NCBI GenBank assembly: GCA_019261985.1
Contig: JAFAQY010000091.1
Coordinates: 1 to 64,000 of the forward strand
Source of the DNA: Bryobacterales bacterium
GTDB lineage: Bacteria > Acidobacteriota > Terriglobia > Bryobacterales > Bryobacteraceae
Length of the DNA stretch: 64,000 bases
Direction: 5' to 3'
Shown: in pieces, positions 29,506 to 39,517 of the stretch
Position numbering within the stretch: position 1 is the first letter of the stretch
Layout of the letters: every line of letters begins with the position of its first letter
Notes under the pieces: generated by a model
The model's database searches: none
What the model was told of the DNA's origin: nothing
What the model saw: the letters and a program-made list of their open reading frames with translations, nothing else
Position numbers and translations under genes: made by a program

Positions 29506-31001
29506 CAGTTCCAGTCCCGCGTTTCGAGGTGAACTTTCGCGGTCGGGCCAAGAGCGGCATACGCCCGCTCCGGCACAGGGACGTCCGCATCCGCGCGGCT
29601 GCCGCCATCCAGCAGGATAAGCGGCATAGGAGTGTCGGGGCTACGATTCAACGATGCCCACGAATATTTGGCAGCGTATGTCAAATCCGCTCCCAGGGGC
29701 TGCCGTTCGATCTCCACGATCAAATAATCCGACCACAACGGCAGGCGCGCCATGTGACCGGCGACTACAGGATAGCCGTTTACATACTCGTGCTCGTGCA
29801 CCGCGATGTATATGCTAAAAACCTCGCGGTGCCCGGGCATCTTTCCGTCCAGCAGGAAATTCGTAAATAAAGGCAGTACCCGATGCATTCCAACGTTCTG
29901 GCGGTTTAAAGTAATCGGGCAAAAATGGTTCAGCGTGCGCTGATGCAACAGCATCGGCAAGCTCTTGATGCCGATCTCGACTTCAAAGTGATATGCCTTG
30001 TCGCGTCCACCGTGTGTTAGGGGGTCGAACGGAAGGTTGAAATCCGTTAAAGTAGCTTTGGCCTGCACATCGCCGAAAAGAAACCGCCGCAAATTCTGAT
30101 AGCCCTCCTCCGAATTCACCATTCCAAAGCGACCGCTATGGCAGCGGTGAATAAAAGCTTGATGCGCTCCGTATAGGTATGCGTTCTCGATTTGCACAAG
30201 TCCATCGCTTTGCGGGCCTACCGAAAAACGCGACAAACCGTAAGCTACTTCATAATCGCGGGCGTTTGTGCCCACAATGCACAGCGTTCTTTCATTCGGG
30301 AACGCATTGGCGGAGCGTGGATCGAACCTCGCGGGCGGAGAGGCCGTGGCCCGGGTTCCAGGCGTCAGGAATTCATACATCCGCTGACGCCCGAAATTGT
30401 CTGAATCCGCAATTCCCAGCCAGTCGCGTGCTCGCTCCAGAACGCCGTGGCCGACCTCGAACTCGATGCCGCCATGCGGCGTTCCGAACGTCACGAATTT
30501 ATCGATAAGCTGGCTACTTTGGCCGCCGTTGTCCGGAATTATTTTTTCGGTTAAGCACCGGCACACCAAACCACCCATCGAGTGCGCAACCAAGTACACA
30601 CGGTCGCAGCCGGTCTCGGTCTGAACGTGAAGAATAAACTCGTACAGACTCTTTGCCGCCTCTTCGATCGTGAGCCGCCGTCCGCGCGGCCGGCCGTCTT
30701 CGAACGTGCGTGAGGTTTCGTCATAGAAGCGAAAAATCCAGACTGTACGCTGCGATTCGGTAACTCCTTCGGCCGTTTGACGGCTGCCTAGAAATGCATC
30801 GCTGTATCCGTAGTCCGTCACCAGACGCAAAATCGGACTCTCGAAAGCGAAAAACGTCGCATGGCCATCTTGATTTATCCGGTAGTGAGTTGCGCCTTGA
30901 TTGAAGCCGTAGAACGGATCGTCTACCGTATCCTCGACTTCAGATTGCGTCATCGCGTAGCCGCGGACATAGACGATCGGGCGGAAGCTGTCGGAAGGCA
31001 T
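29505..31001 (-). CDS. Alpha/beta-hydrolase (lipase/PGAP1-like)
   Basis: FRPIVYVRGYAMTQSEVEDTVDDPFYGFNQGATHYRI ... VYLVAHSMGGLVCRCLTE nucleophile elbow ... VTFGTPHGG. Confidence 0.8.
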   Translation of the reverse strand: MPSDSFRPIVYVRGYAMTQSEVEDTVDDPFYGFNQGATHYRINQDGHATFFAFESPILRLVTDYGYSDAFLGSRQTAEGVTESQRTVWIFRFYDETSRTFEDGRPRGRRLTIEEAAKSLYEFILHVQTETGCDRVYLVAHSMGGLVCRCLTEKIIPDNGGQSSQLIDKFVTFGTPHGGIEFEVGHGVLERARDWLGIADSDNFGRQRMYEFLTPGTRATASPPARFDPRSANAFPNERTLCIVGTNARDYEVAYGLSRFSVGPQSDGLVQIENAYLYGAHQAFIHRCHSGRFGMVNSEEGYQNLRRFLFGDVQAKATLTDFNLPFDPLTHGGRDKAYHFEVEIGIKSLPMLLHQRTLNHFCPITLNRQNVGMHRVLPLFTNFLLDGKMPGHREVFSIYIAVHEHEYVNGYPVVAGHMARLPLWSDYLIVEIERQPLGADLTYAAKYSWASLNRSPDTPMPLILLDGGSRADADVPVPERAYAALGPTAKVHLETRDWN

Positions 31002-31028
31002 AGGGCTGATTGTATACTCGACGGCGTA

Positions 31029-31205
31029 TCGCGGTGTGAGTTCAATTATCCGAAAGTTGGCTTGCGCTCAAAAGGACTCGTCAAATATCGCCGAGATCGG
31101 ATTTCACTTACTGATTTAGGCCGCGCTGCCCTTGACCGCCTTTCCCGGACCAGAGCGCAAATTACTTACTGTGCTTTTGCAGCGCTACCCAGCGTGTATG
31201 TGTAG
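31029..31205 (+). pseudogene. Possible C-terminal fragment of a winged-helix regulator
   Basis: NYPKVGLRSKGLVKYRRDRISLTDLGRAALDRLS resembles a wHTH recognition helix and wing. The upstream part of the 30861 ORF is antisense to the hydrolase. Confidence 0.3.
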
Positions 31206-31486
31206 ATTGTGAGAATCCTGCCAAATTCATCGAGCGTTCCGAGATGTCCGGCAAAGAGAAATACGAACAAGGAGTGGAAAAGATGGTTGACGATAAGCGC
31301 GCCCAGGCCAACGCCGAGGCAGCAAGCGCCAAGCAGATCGCGGACAGCTTGGTTTGGCTTATTCAGGGGTTCGTCTACCGCGGTTGTTGTCCTCACGGTA
31401 GCTTGCGCCAGCCATTGCAAAGGAAATGACCGCCACGAGCAGCGTGTTCTCTGAGAATTCCGTACGTTTCTCGCAGTAACGCCAAT

Positions 31487-32083
31487 CTATATTTCCAACA
31501 AATAACCCTTTTTGCCGACGTTCATTGCCCGCGTCTTCCCAATCTGCACGACCGTCCCTTCGGCCTCGTGAATGTGCCCGCAAAAGAAGTACCGCGGCTG
31601 CACCCGTTCGATGAATTCAGCGATAGAGCGGCTGCCGGCATGCAGGCCGTCATGGATGCGATCGAGCGCGGTGTTAAGAGGCGGGCTATGGCAGATCATC
31701 ACCAGCGGGCTAAAGTCGTCGAATGTGCCTAACCGCGCGGCCAACTCCTCTTCGGTGTACTCTCCCGGAGTATCGAATGGCGTCGGACTCGAATGCCCGA
31801 GCCCGCCCCAATGCACGCCTCCCGCTTCGAACCGCTGGCCGTGAAAATTCGTAAATCCGAACTTCCGGCACAACGCGGCGATATCGGCCTCCGATTCGTG
31901 ATTCCCAGGCAGCACATAAACCTTATCCGCGCGATGCTCCATGGCTTTGCCCATCGCATCCAGCCCGCGTCCCCAATTGACCAAATCGCCGGCGGCGAAA
32001 TAGTAATCCGCGTCAACGCGCATCAGGTTCTCAAGCGCGCGAACGTCGTTGTGTAGATCGGAGAAGATCAGCGCGCGAGTCAT
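31487..32083 (-). CDS. Calcineurin-like metallophosphoesterase
   Basis: ALIFSDLHNDVRALENLM, YFAAGDLVNWG, VLPGNHESEADI, FCGHIHEAEG. Confidence 0.9.
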   Translation of the reverse strand: MTRALIFSDLHNDVRALENLMRVDADYYFAAGDLVNWGRGLDAMGKAMEHRADKVYVLPGNHESEADIAALCRKFGFTNFHGQRFEAGGVHWGGLGHSSPTPFDTPGEYTEEELAARLGTFDDFSPLVMICHSPPLNTALDRIHDGLHAGSRSIAEFIERVQPRYFFCGHIHEAEGTVVQIGKTRAMNVGKKGYLLEI

Positions 32084-33555
32084 CTACTTGCGGCCGTCGT
32101 CAGCCTGGCGAGCCCGCGCTGCACCACCGGGTCGCGGGCCATTTCGATTTCGTCGCCCTTGGCCACGCCGAATTTGAGCGTCGCGATCTCCTGCTTCAGC
32201 CGGCTCTGAATCCATGGCCGCTCGCTCGACCACTCCGCCGGGGAGGGTTGGATCGAGTGCGCCGAACAGTACACCTTAAAGTCATCCAGCACGGCTGCGG
32301 TCACGTCGAAATTTTCGGGGATTTCATGGTCGCGTATATACTCGCCGGAGAAGGAAGTCAGCACGCCGGAAGCGTCTAAAACCGCTCGCAACCGCGTTTG
32401 CGCCTCCGGAAAAACTACTTCGTCGGGTTGAATGCCGCCGCCGCCATTCACTATACGGCCGGAATCGGTCTTGTACGGACCCTTATCCACCACGGTGGCC
32501 GCGCCAAGCTGCCCTTCTCCTAGCGGCTTCTGGATGGATCGTCCGCTGGGCGTGTAATAAAACGCCGTGGTCAATGCCAGGCCGCTGTTGCCGCTCAAAG
32601 TGAATACCTGCTGCACAAGGCCCTTGCCGTAAGTCGGCTCGCCGAAAACCAGCGCGCGGTCATGATCCTGCAACGCGCCGGATAATATTTCGGACGCGCT
32701 CGCCGTTCGGGCGTTCACCAGGACCACAAGTGGAAATTCATAGCCCTTGTCGAGTTTGGGCACGCGGACCACTTGATCTTCGGCGGTCCGGCCGCGCGCG
32801 GAGAAGACCACCTGATCGGGTTTCAGAAACAGCGCTGCGACCTCCAACGCGGCTTGCACCGACCCGCCCGGATTATTGCGCAGATCCAAAATCATGCCTT
32901 TGAGATTCGCGCCGCCGAGTTTTTCGATCGTGTCCCGCACCAGTTTTCCGGTGGGATCCTCAAATCCGGTGATGCGCAGATAGCCCACATCGGGAGCAAC
33001 ATGGAAAGCGCGGTCGACACTTGGAGTATTCACCAAATCGGGCGACATATCGATGCGCATCAGCATCCCGCCCGGGCGCACGACATCCAACGTCACATCA
33101 TGCTGCCGGGCTTCGGAAAGAAGCTGGATGAGCTGCTCAAATTCGAGCCGGGCCAGCGCGATGTTATTAATGCCGACAATTTCGTCACCAGCCGAAAGTC
33201 CCGCCTTCGCGGACGGCGTCCCCGGCAGCGCCTGAAGCACAATGACCCGGCCCGGGAGCACGCTGACGATGCTGCCGAAACCCTTCTGCTCGCTGCGCTC
33301 CATCTGTTGAAGCTGTTGAAACTGACCCGGGTCGAAGAAGCTCGAATGCGGATCGAGCGTCCGGAGCATTCCAGGGATCGCGCCCTGATAGAACGCCATG
33401 TCGGGTTCCACCGGGTCCGCAGCTTCGCCGATCACGACGTTAAACACATCGATCAGCTTTTTGACTTCCGGAAGCAGCTTCTGCGCAGGGTCCGGGTCCG
33501 CTCCGGAAAGGGCAGCGCAAGCAAACAACAATGGCAGCAGTCGGCGGGTAAGCAC
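32080..33555 (-). CDS. S41-family carboxyl-terminal processing peptidase with PDZ domain
   Basis: PDZ (GIVSVLPGRVIVLQALPGTPSAKAGLSAGDEIVGIN) and catalytic region (LVVLVNARTASASEILSGALQDHDRALVFGEPTYGKGLVQ). Confidence 0.92.
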   Translation of the reverse strand: MLTRRLLPLLFACAALSGADPDPAQKLLPEVKKLIDVFNVVIGEAADPVEPDMAFYQGAIPGMLRTLDPHSSFFDPGQFQQLQQMERSEQKGFGSIVSVLPGRVIVLQALPGTPSAKAGLSAGDEIVGINNIALARLEFEQLIQLLSEARQHDVTLDVVRPGGMLMRIDMSPDLVNTPSVDRAFHVAPDVGYLRITGFEDPTGKLVRDTIEKLGGANLKGMILDLRNNPGGSVQAALEVAALFLKPDQVVFSARGRTAEDQVVRVPKLDKGYEFPLVVLVNARTASASEILSGALQDHDRALVFGEPTYGKGLVQQVFTLSGNSGLALTTAFYYTPSGRSIQKPLGEGQLGAATVVDKGPYKTDSGRIVNGGGGIQPDEVVFPEAQTRLRAVLDASGVLTSFSGEYIRDHEIPENFDVTAAVLDDFKVYCSAHSIQPSPAEWSSERPWIQSRLKQEIATLKFGVAKGDEIEMARDPVVQRGLARLTTAASR

Positions 33556-33613
33556 GAAAAAACCTAAAATCCTAGGGTAGCGGAAAGCTCTGTCTGTCCG
33601 CGAAAGGATGTGC

Positions 33614-33687
33614 GCTGTGGGCCAAGCTTTAGCCGAGCTTTAGCCAGCTTTAGCCTGCGGCGGGCTTCAGCCCGCCTGAGCGGTTAC
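33614..33687. repeat. Dispersed palindromic element, variant with triplicated first arm
   Basis: GCTGTGGGCCAAGCTTTAGCCGAGCTTTAGCCAGCTTTAGCCTGCGGCGGGCTTCAGCCCGCCTGAGCGGTTAC. Confidence 0.8.
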
Positions 33688-34139
33688 AGCAACTAGGCGG
33701 CCGGCGAACGTGGCTAGCGAGACGTTCAAAGCCACAGCGCCGTAGCCGTACTACCGGCCGGCGCGCAAGCAGCGCCGCGCGGCGGCGGCGCGGAGCTCGC
33801 CGCCAACTCCGCGATCATCTCGGCAAAGGCGGTCGCAATGCGCGCGAGCCCGAACCCAGTTCACGTCGGCCACAGTACCGGAACCTTCAAGAACCCAACC
33901 TGTTGCATCGCAAAGCGGCACGCGACCCCGCCACCGCGTGGTAACCCGATGAGAGTGAGATGAATCAATTATCCACCCCACTGGCTTCGTTTATTCGACT
34001 TGGCGCCACACTGGGTTCGTTTTTCCGAGCCGGGGGTTGCAGGGACAACCAAGCGCCTATAACTGCAAATTATGTCCAAACCAACTATTATTGATTTGCC
34101 AAATCCACGCCCCTAGCAGGATAATAATAATTCGCTCGA

Positions 34140-35216
34140 ATGAATCTGAAAATCCTCCTCCTGCCCGGCGACGGAATCGGGGTCGAAGTAACGAATGCGG
34201 CCGCCGACGTGTTGAAAGCGGTCGCCAAGACGTTCGGTCACACCCTGGACTTGAGCGAAGGCCTTTTAGGCGGCATCGCGATTCACAAAACCGGCGTGCC
34301 TCTTCCCGAGGAAACCAAGAATCTGGCAATGCAGGCGGATGCGACGCTGATGGGCGCCGTCGGCTTGCCGGAGTTCGACACCGCTCCGCCGAGCCAGCGG
34401 CCGGAAGCCGGGCTGCTCGGCCTTCGAAAAGCCCTCGATGTTTTCGCGAACCTCCGTCCCGTGGTCACCTATCCCGAGCTGATCGAATCTTCGCCGCTCA
34501 AAAATCACGTGGTCTCGGGCACGGACATGATCATCGTGCGCGAGCTGACCGGCGGCTTGTATTATGGCCAGCCGCGTGGAATCGGCAACAATCGCGGATT
34601 TAATACGATGTCATACACGCGCGCCGAAGTCGAGCGCGTCACCCACATGGCCTTCAAGTTGGCGCGCAACCGCCGGAAGAAGGTCACAAGTGTCGACAAA
34701 TCCAACGTGCTTGAGGTGTCGCAGTTCTGGCGCCAAGTGGTCTCGGAGATCGGACCGCAATACCCGGACGTGCAGCTTGAGCATATGCTGGTGGACAACG
34801 CCGCGATGCAAATGGTGCTGCGGCCCACGCAGTTCGATGTGATGCTCACGGAAAACACTTTCGGCGATATTTTGAGCGACATCGGCGGCATTCTCGCCGG
34901 CTCGATCGGGATGCTGCCGTCGGCGTCGCTTGGCGCGACGAAAGGTCTTTACGAACCGGTGCACGGCTCGGCCCCGGACATAGCCGGGCAGAACAAAGCC
35001 AATCCGCTGGGCGCGATCGGCAGCGTCGCGGCGATGCTTGAATATACGTTCGGGCTGGTGAAAGAAGCTCAGGCGTTGAACGCCGCCATCGGCAAAGTGC
35101 TGGCGTCGGGAAGAGTAACCGCCGATCTGCGCCCCAAAGGCACGCCCGCAACCACGCAGGAGGTCGGCGAAGCAGTAGGTCAAGCTTTAGCTTTGACCCG
35201 AGTTGAGGCAATATGA
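34140..35216 (+). CDS. leuB: 3-isopropylmalate dehydrogenase
   Basis: [24 protein letters not shown]... [28 protein letters not shown]...[24 protein letters not shown]. Confidence 0.96.
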   Translation: MNLKILLLPGDGIGVEVTNAAADVLKAVAKTFGHTLDLSEGLLGGIAIHKTGVPLPEETKNLAMQADATLMGAVGLPEFDTAPPSQRPEAGLLGLRKALDVFANLRPVVTYPELIESSPLKNHVVSGTDMIIVRELTGGLYYGQPRGIGNNRGFNTMSYTRAEVERVTHMAFKLARNRRKKVTSVDKSNVLEVSQFWRQVVSEIGPQYPDVQLEHMLVDNAAMQMVLRPTQFDVMLTENTFGDILSDIGGILAGSIGMLPSASLGATKGLYEPVHGSAPDIAGQNKANPLGAIGSVAAMLEYTFGLVKEAQALNAAIGKVLASGRVTADLRPKGTPATTQEVGEAVGQALALTRVEAI

Positions 35217-36616
35217 AAGCGCGCACAATTGTAGAAAAGATCTGGGATAACCACGTCGTAACGCAACAGCCCGGCGCGCCCGCGCTGCTGTATATCGACC
35301 TTCACCTGGTCCACGAAGTCACTTCCCCGCAGGCGTTTTCCATGCTGCGCCAGCGGGACCTCAAGGTCCGCCGTCCGGATCTCACCGTTGCGACCATGGA
35401 CCACAGCACGCCCACGTACTCCCGAACGCTTCCCGTCCTGGATCCCGCCGGCGCTGCGCAGCTTGAGCAGATGGAAAAGAACTGCGCCGAGTTCGGCATC
35501 CGCTTGTATAACCGCCTGAGCGACCATCAGGGCATCGTGCACGTGATCGGCCCCGAGCAAGGCCTCACCCAGCCGGGAATGACGATCACCTGTGGCGATA
35601 GCCACACCGCAACTCACGGAGCGGTCGGCGCGCTCGCATTCGGCATCGGCACCAGCCAGGTTGGCCACGTGCTCGCGACCCAGTGCCTTTTGCAGACGCC
35701 TTCAGAAACCTACGCCATTCAAGTGGACGGCGCTCTGAAGAAAGGTGTATCGGCGAAGGACATTATCCTGGCGGTAATCGCGAAGATCGGCATTGGCGGG
35801 GGCACCGGCTGCGTGTTCGAGTACATCGGCTCGACCATTCGCGGCCTATCGATGGAAGAGCGGATGACGATCTGCAATATGTCCATCGAAGGCGGCGCGC
35901 GCGCCGGCTTGGTTGCCCCGGACGACACAACGTATCAGTACCTGAATGGCCGCGAGTTCGCTCCGCGGGGCGGTGCGTGGGATGCCGCTGTTTCGTGCTG
36001 GAAACAACTGCCGACGGATGAAGGCGCCGAGTACTCCAAGCACTTGCGCCTGGATGCCGGCGAGCTCGAGCCGATGGTCACATTCGGAACCAATCCGGGC
36101 ATGGGCATTCCGATTTCGGGCGCCATCCCCAATCCTTCCAGCATCTCCGATCCGATGGCGAAATCCGATCTCGTGAAAGCGCTGCATTACATGGCGCTCG
36201 AGCCTGGTAAGCCGCTGCTCGGACATCCGATCAATGTCGTGTTTGTCGGAAGCTGCACCAATTCGCGCATCTCCGATCTTCGCGCCGCGGCATCCGTAAT
36301 CAAGGGTCGAAAAGTCAATCCGAAAGTGCGCATGCTGGTAGTCCCGGGTTCGCAGCAGGTCAAGAAGCAGGCCGAGGCCGAGGGCCTCGACAAAATATTC
36401 CGCGAAGCCGGAGCAGATTTCCGCGAAGCCGGCTGCTCTATGTGCCTGGCGATGAACGGCGACCAGCTCGAACCGGGCGAATACAGCGTATCCACCAGCA
36501 ACCGCAACTTCGAAGGCCGGCAAGGCAAAGGCGGGCGGACGCTGCTAGCCAGCCCCCTGACCGCCGCGGCCTCGGCAGTCACCGGCGTAGTAACCGACGT
36601 GAGGACGCTATTGTAG
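35213..36616 (+). CDS. leuC: 3-isopropylmalate dehydratase large subunit
   Basis: [22 protein letters not shown]... [50 protein letters not shown]. Confidence 0.96.
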   Translation: MKARTIVEKIWDNHVVTQQPGAPALLYIDLHLVHEVTSPQAFSMLRQRDLKVRRPDLTVATMDHSTPTYSRTLPVLDPAGAAQLEQMEKNCAEFGIRLYNRLSDHQGIVHVIGPEQGLTQPGMTITCGDSHTATHGAVGALAFGIGTSQVGHVLATQCLLQTPSETYAIQVDGALKKGVSAKDIILAVIAKIGIGGGTGCVFEYIGSTIRGLSMEERMTICNMSIEGGARAGLVAPDDTTYQYLNGREFAPRGGAWDAAVSCWKQLPTDEGAEYSKHLRLDAGELEPMVTFGTNPGMGIPISGAIPNPSSISDPMAKSDLVKALHYMALEPGKPLLGHPINVVFVGSCTNSRISDLRAAASVIKGRKVNPKVRMLVVPGSQQVKKQAEAEGLDKIFREAGADFREAGCSMCLAMNGDQLEPGEYSVSTSNRNFEGRQGKGGRTLLASPLTAAASAVTGVVTDVRTLL

Positions 36617-36664
36617 GGCGGGTTGCCAACCCGCGCGCGATTGCCAATCGCGCTGGCCGGCGGG
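36611..36664. repeat. Dispersed two-hairpin palindromic element
   Basis: TTGTAGGGCGGGTTGCCAACCCGCGCGCGATTGCCAATCGCGCTGGCCGG between leuC and leuD. Confidence 0.8.
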
Positions 36665-36695
36665 TGAGCATCCTGCGCACAGAACCGGAGTTCCC

Positions 36696-37283
36696 ATGAA
36701 ATTCCAAACATTAGAAAGCAAAACCGTAGTCATCCCCACCGACAACATCGACACCGATCAGATCATCCCCGCGCGCTATCTGAAAGCCATCTCCAAGGAC
36801 GGTCTCGGCGAGGGCCTTTTCCGCGATTGGCGCTTCAACGCCGATGGCACTCCCAAACCCGACTTCCCGATGAATCGCCCCGAAGCGAAAGGGGCGCAGA
36901 TTCTCGTGGCCGGCGACAACTTCGGTTGCGGCAGCTCGCGCGAGCACGCTCCGTGGGCACTGACCCAAAACGGCATCCGGGCAGTGATCAGCACATCATT
37001 CGCCGATATCTTCAAAGGCAACGCGCTGAAGAACGGCCTGCTGCCGGTGATCGTCCCGCCGGATGCGCACTCGGAATTGCTGCATTCTCCTGGAGCCGTC
37101 GTGAAGATCGATCTCCGCTCTCAAACTCTTGTGCTCCCGGACGGCCGCACGGTCGAGTTCCCGATCGACGGCTTCGCCAAGCACTGCCTGCTTGAGGGCG
37201 TCGACGAGCTAGGCTACATGCTTCAGCAAAAAAGTGCTATCGCGGCGTACGAAGCCGCGCACCCAAGTTCCATTCGAGCTTGA
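36696..37283 (+). CDS. leuD: 3-isopropylmalate dehydratase small subunit
   Basis: [32 protein letters not shown]... [17 protein letters not shown]. Confidence 0.96.
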   Translation: MKFQTLESKTVVIPTDNIDTDQIIPARYLKAISKDGLGEGLFRDWRFNADGTPKPDFPMNRPEAKGAQILVAGDNFGCGSSREHAPWALTQNGIRAVISTSFADIFKGNALKNGLLPVIVPPDAHSELLHSPGAVVKIDLRSQTLVLPDGRTVEFPIDGFAKHCLLEGVDELGYMLQQKSAIAAYEAAHPSSIRA

Positions 37284-37303
37284 AAACCGGGCCCGAGTCG
37301 CTG

Positions 37304-37735
37304 CTAATGCAACAAAAGGGCACACTTCCCCGCTCGCTTCGCCAGTGCGCGATCGAAGGTAACTAAAACACCGTCATGCGCGGTGGCAAATGCGAGCAGG
37401 TAGGCGTCTGCCCATAATTTCGGCGAGGCATTGCCCGCGGAGGTCTGCGTCCGAAACGATGGATCCAAGCCCTGAGGCTCCGCCAGAAGGGCGACCCGGT
37501 CGTCTTCAAACAACTTCTCATAGGCGCGCCACGCGCCTCGCATGCTCAAGGGGCGGCCATTCATCGCGGCCGCGGTACTTAACAGGCGAAGCACGCCCAT
37601 TTGCGTCAGACGGGAAAATCCGATCACTTCATCGGTGGTATTAGGCAACCAGGTCAGGGCTTCCGAACGGTATATATGATCTTCTAACAGAATCGCCAAC
37701 CAGACATTAATATCAGGGAAGCTGGAGGAGCTCAT
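37304..37735 (-). CDS. PIN-domain (VapC-like) toxin
   Basis: FPDINVWLAILLEDHIYRSEALTWL ... KLWADAYLLAFATAHDGVLVTFDRALA. Confidence 0.85.
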   Translation of the reverse strand: MSSSSFPDINVWLAILLEDHIYRSEALTWLPNTTDEVIGFSRLTQMGVLRLLSTAAAMNGRPLSMRGAWRAYEKLFEDDRVALLAEPQGLDPSFRTQTSAGNASPKLWADAYLLAFATAHDGVLVTFDRALAKRAGKCALLLH

Positions 37736-37970
37736 GGATCTGTTCGTTTGTGAGGTCGAACGGCTTGCCTCGAGAGGGCACGATCGGTCGCGTCAAGTCT
37801 AAGCGGCGTTGCCGGCGCTCCGGCAGTGCATCTTGCACCGCCTGCTCAATGCTTTTGAGTATGAGCTGACGAGCGGAGCAGCCCTTGCGCGCCGCTGCTT
37901 CATGCAGACGGCGGTGTAGTTCTCTTGGGACGTCAATACTGGTACGAATGGAATGAGATCCCATAACCAT
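37713..37970 (-). CDS. RHH-type antitoxin (VapB-like)
   Basis: SIRTSIDVPRELHRRLHEAAARKGCSARQLILKSIEQAV; overlaps the PIN gene by 23 nt. Confidence 0.82.
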   Translation of the reverse strand: MVMGSHSIRTSIDVPRELHRRLHEAAARKGCSARQLILKSIEQAVQDALPERRQRRLDLTRPIVPSRGKPFDLTNEQIHELLQLP

Positions 37971-37981
37971 ATTGTCCCTCG

Positions 37982-38003
37982 GGTTGACTTAAATAAGTCA
38001 ACC
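37982..38003. promoter_or_regulatory. Perfect inverted repeat upstream of antitoxin start; candidate autoregulatory operator
   Basis: GGTTGACTTA-AA-TAAGTCAACC, 12 nt upstream of the minus-strand ATG at 37970. Confidence 0.6.
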
Positions 38004-38028
38004 GAGGCGTTGATGCTGCTGCCTGCCC

Positions 38029-38901
38029 TCACTGAGTCTGTTGACCCAAGTGAGTGGCGATGCACCAACTATTGCCCCAATTGTCTTCCACAACGCCGAG
38101 CCGGTCGCCATAGGGCTGATTTGCCGGCGACAACAACGATTTCGCGCCGGCAGCTAGCGCTTGGCCGTACAGACTGTCGGCATCCGGAACGTAAAGATAA
38201 AGGCTTGCCGGCATGGGCGTGGTTTCGCCCATCTCCAGAATGGCGGTGCCGATCCGCAACGCGGCATGCATTACCCGGCCCTCGGGCGATTTAAAAACCC
38301 CCAACTCTTCCGCGTTGAAGGCCCGCTTGAGGAAATCGATCAGGCCGAGCACATCGGTGTGGTGCAGATACGGCGTGACGGTCCTCATGCCTTCCCAAGC
38401 CGCCACTCCAGGAAAGCGAGTGGCGATATACCAGAGGTTGCCTGTGGGGTCCTTCACGCCCCCTTGGCGCTCGCCGTACGGCCTGTCCTCCGGCACACGT
38501 AATGACTCACCCCCCGCCGCAATCGCCCGGTCATAGACGGCGTCGACATCCGGGACATACAGATGTAGGGCTAAAGGCGTTTCGCGTCCGCGTGCTCCGC
38601 CGCCGCACATCAGCATTGAATCGCCGATCTGAACCTCGCAATGAAGGTGACCGGAGCCGCCTATGGATCTTCCGGTTTCAACCGCGCCGAACGCGTCTTT
38701 GACAAATTGAACCAGCCGCTCGGGGTCGGCGACGGTCAGATAAGGCGTGACGGTGGTGAATCCTTTCCGCACGCCTGTGGTTTCAGTTGCTGCTGTCATA
38801 CGTATTTTCCTTTCCAGTTCACTCCGTAAACGATCTTGAAACTCCCGGCTGGGACATTCGGCCAACGCAGCTTCGATCCGAGCTATCTCTTGATCAGCCA
38901 T
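38029..38901 (-). CDS. Tandem VOC (glyoxalase/bleomycin-resistance-like) protein with short N-terminal helical extension
   Basis: MADQEIARIEAALAECPSREFQDRLRSELERKI then two VOC repeats (TVTPYLTVADPERLVQFVKDAFGA; TVTPYLHHTDVLGLIDFLKRAFNA). Start 38901 overlaps the sigma-factor stop. Confidence 0.85.
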   Translation of the reverse strand: MADQEIARIEAALAECPSREFQDRLRSELERKIRMTAATETTGVRKGFTTVTPYLTVADPERLVQFVKDAFGAVETGRSIGGSGHLHCEVQIGDSMLMCGGGARGRETPLALHLYVPDVDAVYDRAIAAGGESLRVPEDRPYGERQGGVKDPTGNLWYIATRFPGVAAWEGMRTVTPYLHHTDVLGLIDFLKRAFNAEELGVFKSPEGRVMHAALRIGTAILEMGETTPMPASLYLYVPDADSLYGQALAAGAKSLLSPANQPYGDRLGVVEDNWGNSWCIATHLGQQTQ

Positions 38902-39421
38902 GCGCGGCCTCCCATTGCTCTCGCAGATGTTCCAGCGCCCTGCGTTGAAGCTGCTTGACCGCGCCCTCGGTCTTGCCCAGCATCGCCGCGATTTCAAGCA
39001 GGCTTCGCTGCTCCACGTACCTCAATTCAATGACGCGGCGCTGAGTTTCCGGCAAGCGATCGACCAGTTGGAACAGCATGGCGCGCCGCTCGAAATCCGT
39101 ATGGGAGCCCGCGGTTTCCGGCAGCGGTCCGGCCGATTCCTTCCCGGTCTTCTGCCATCTGTCGATTAAAACGTTAGCCGCGATGCGCAGCAGCCAGGCT
39201 ATGAAGGGCACGCCTCGCCATTCGTATGCGCCCAGATTCTCCAACGCTCGGCGAAACACCTCCGACGTAACGTCTTCCGCTTCGGCGCGATTCGGCGCGC
39301 GCCGGATCGCGTATGCCCAAACCCGGTGGAAATAGCTGTCGTAAAGGTCCAAAAAGCGCTCGGGATCGGCCTGGGCGGCCGCCACCAGTTTCCGCTCGTG
39401 CTGCGATTCCAGGCTGCTCAA
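38894..39421 (-). CDS. RNA polymerase sigma-70 family (ECF) sigma factor
   Basis: FLDLYDSYFHRVWAYAIRRAPNRAEAEDVTSEVFRRALENL ... LPETQRRVIELRYVEQRSLLEIAAMLGKTEGAVKQLQRRALEHLR. Confidence 0.92.
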   Translation of the reverse strand: MSSLESQHERKLVAAAQADPERFLDLYDSYFHRVWAYAIRRAPNRAEAEDVTSEVFRRALENLGAYEWRGVPFIAWLLRIAANVLIDRWQKTGKESAGPLPETAGSHTDFERRAMLFQLVDRLPETQRRVIELRYVEQRSLLEIAAMLGKTEGAVKQLQRRALEHLREQWEAAHG

Positions 39422-39517
39422 CGCGTTTCCGTTAAGAATAACTGCAAAAGCCGCGCAAAGTTACGGGTCCGTGCTCAACTTTCGCGGCTCGGTCGCTTGT
39501 TAAAATCGTAGTTCCCC

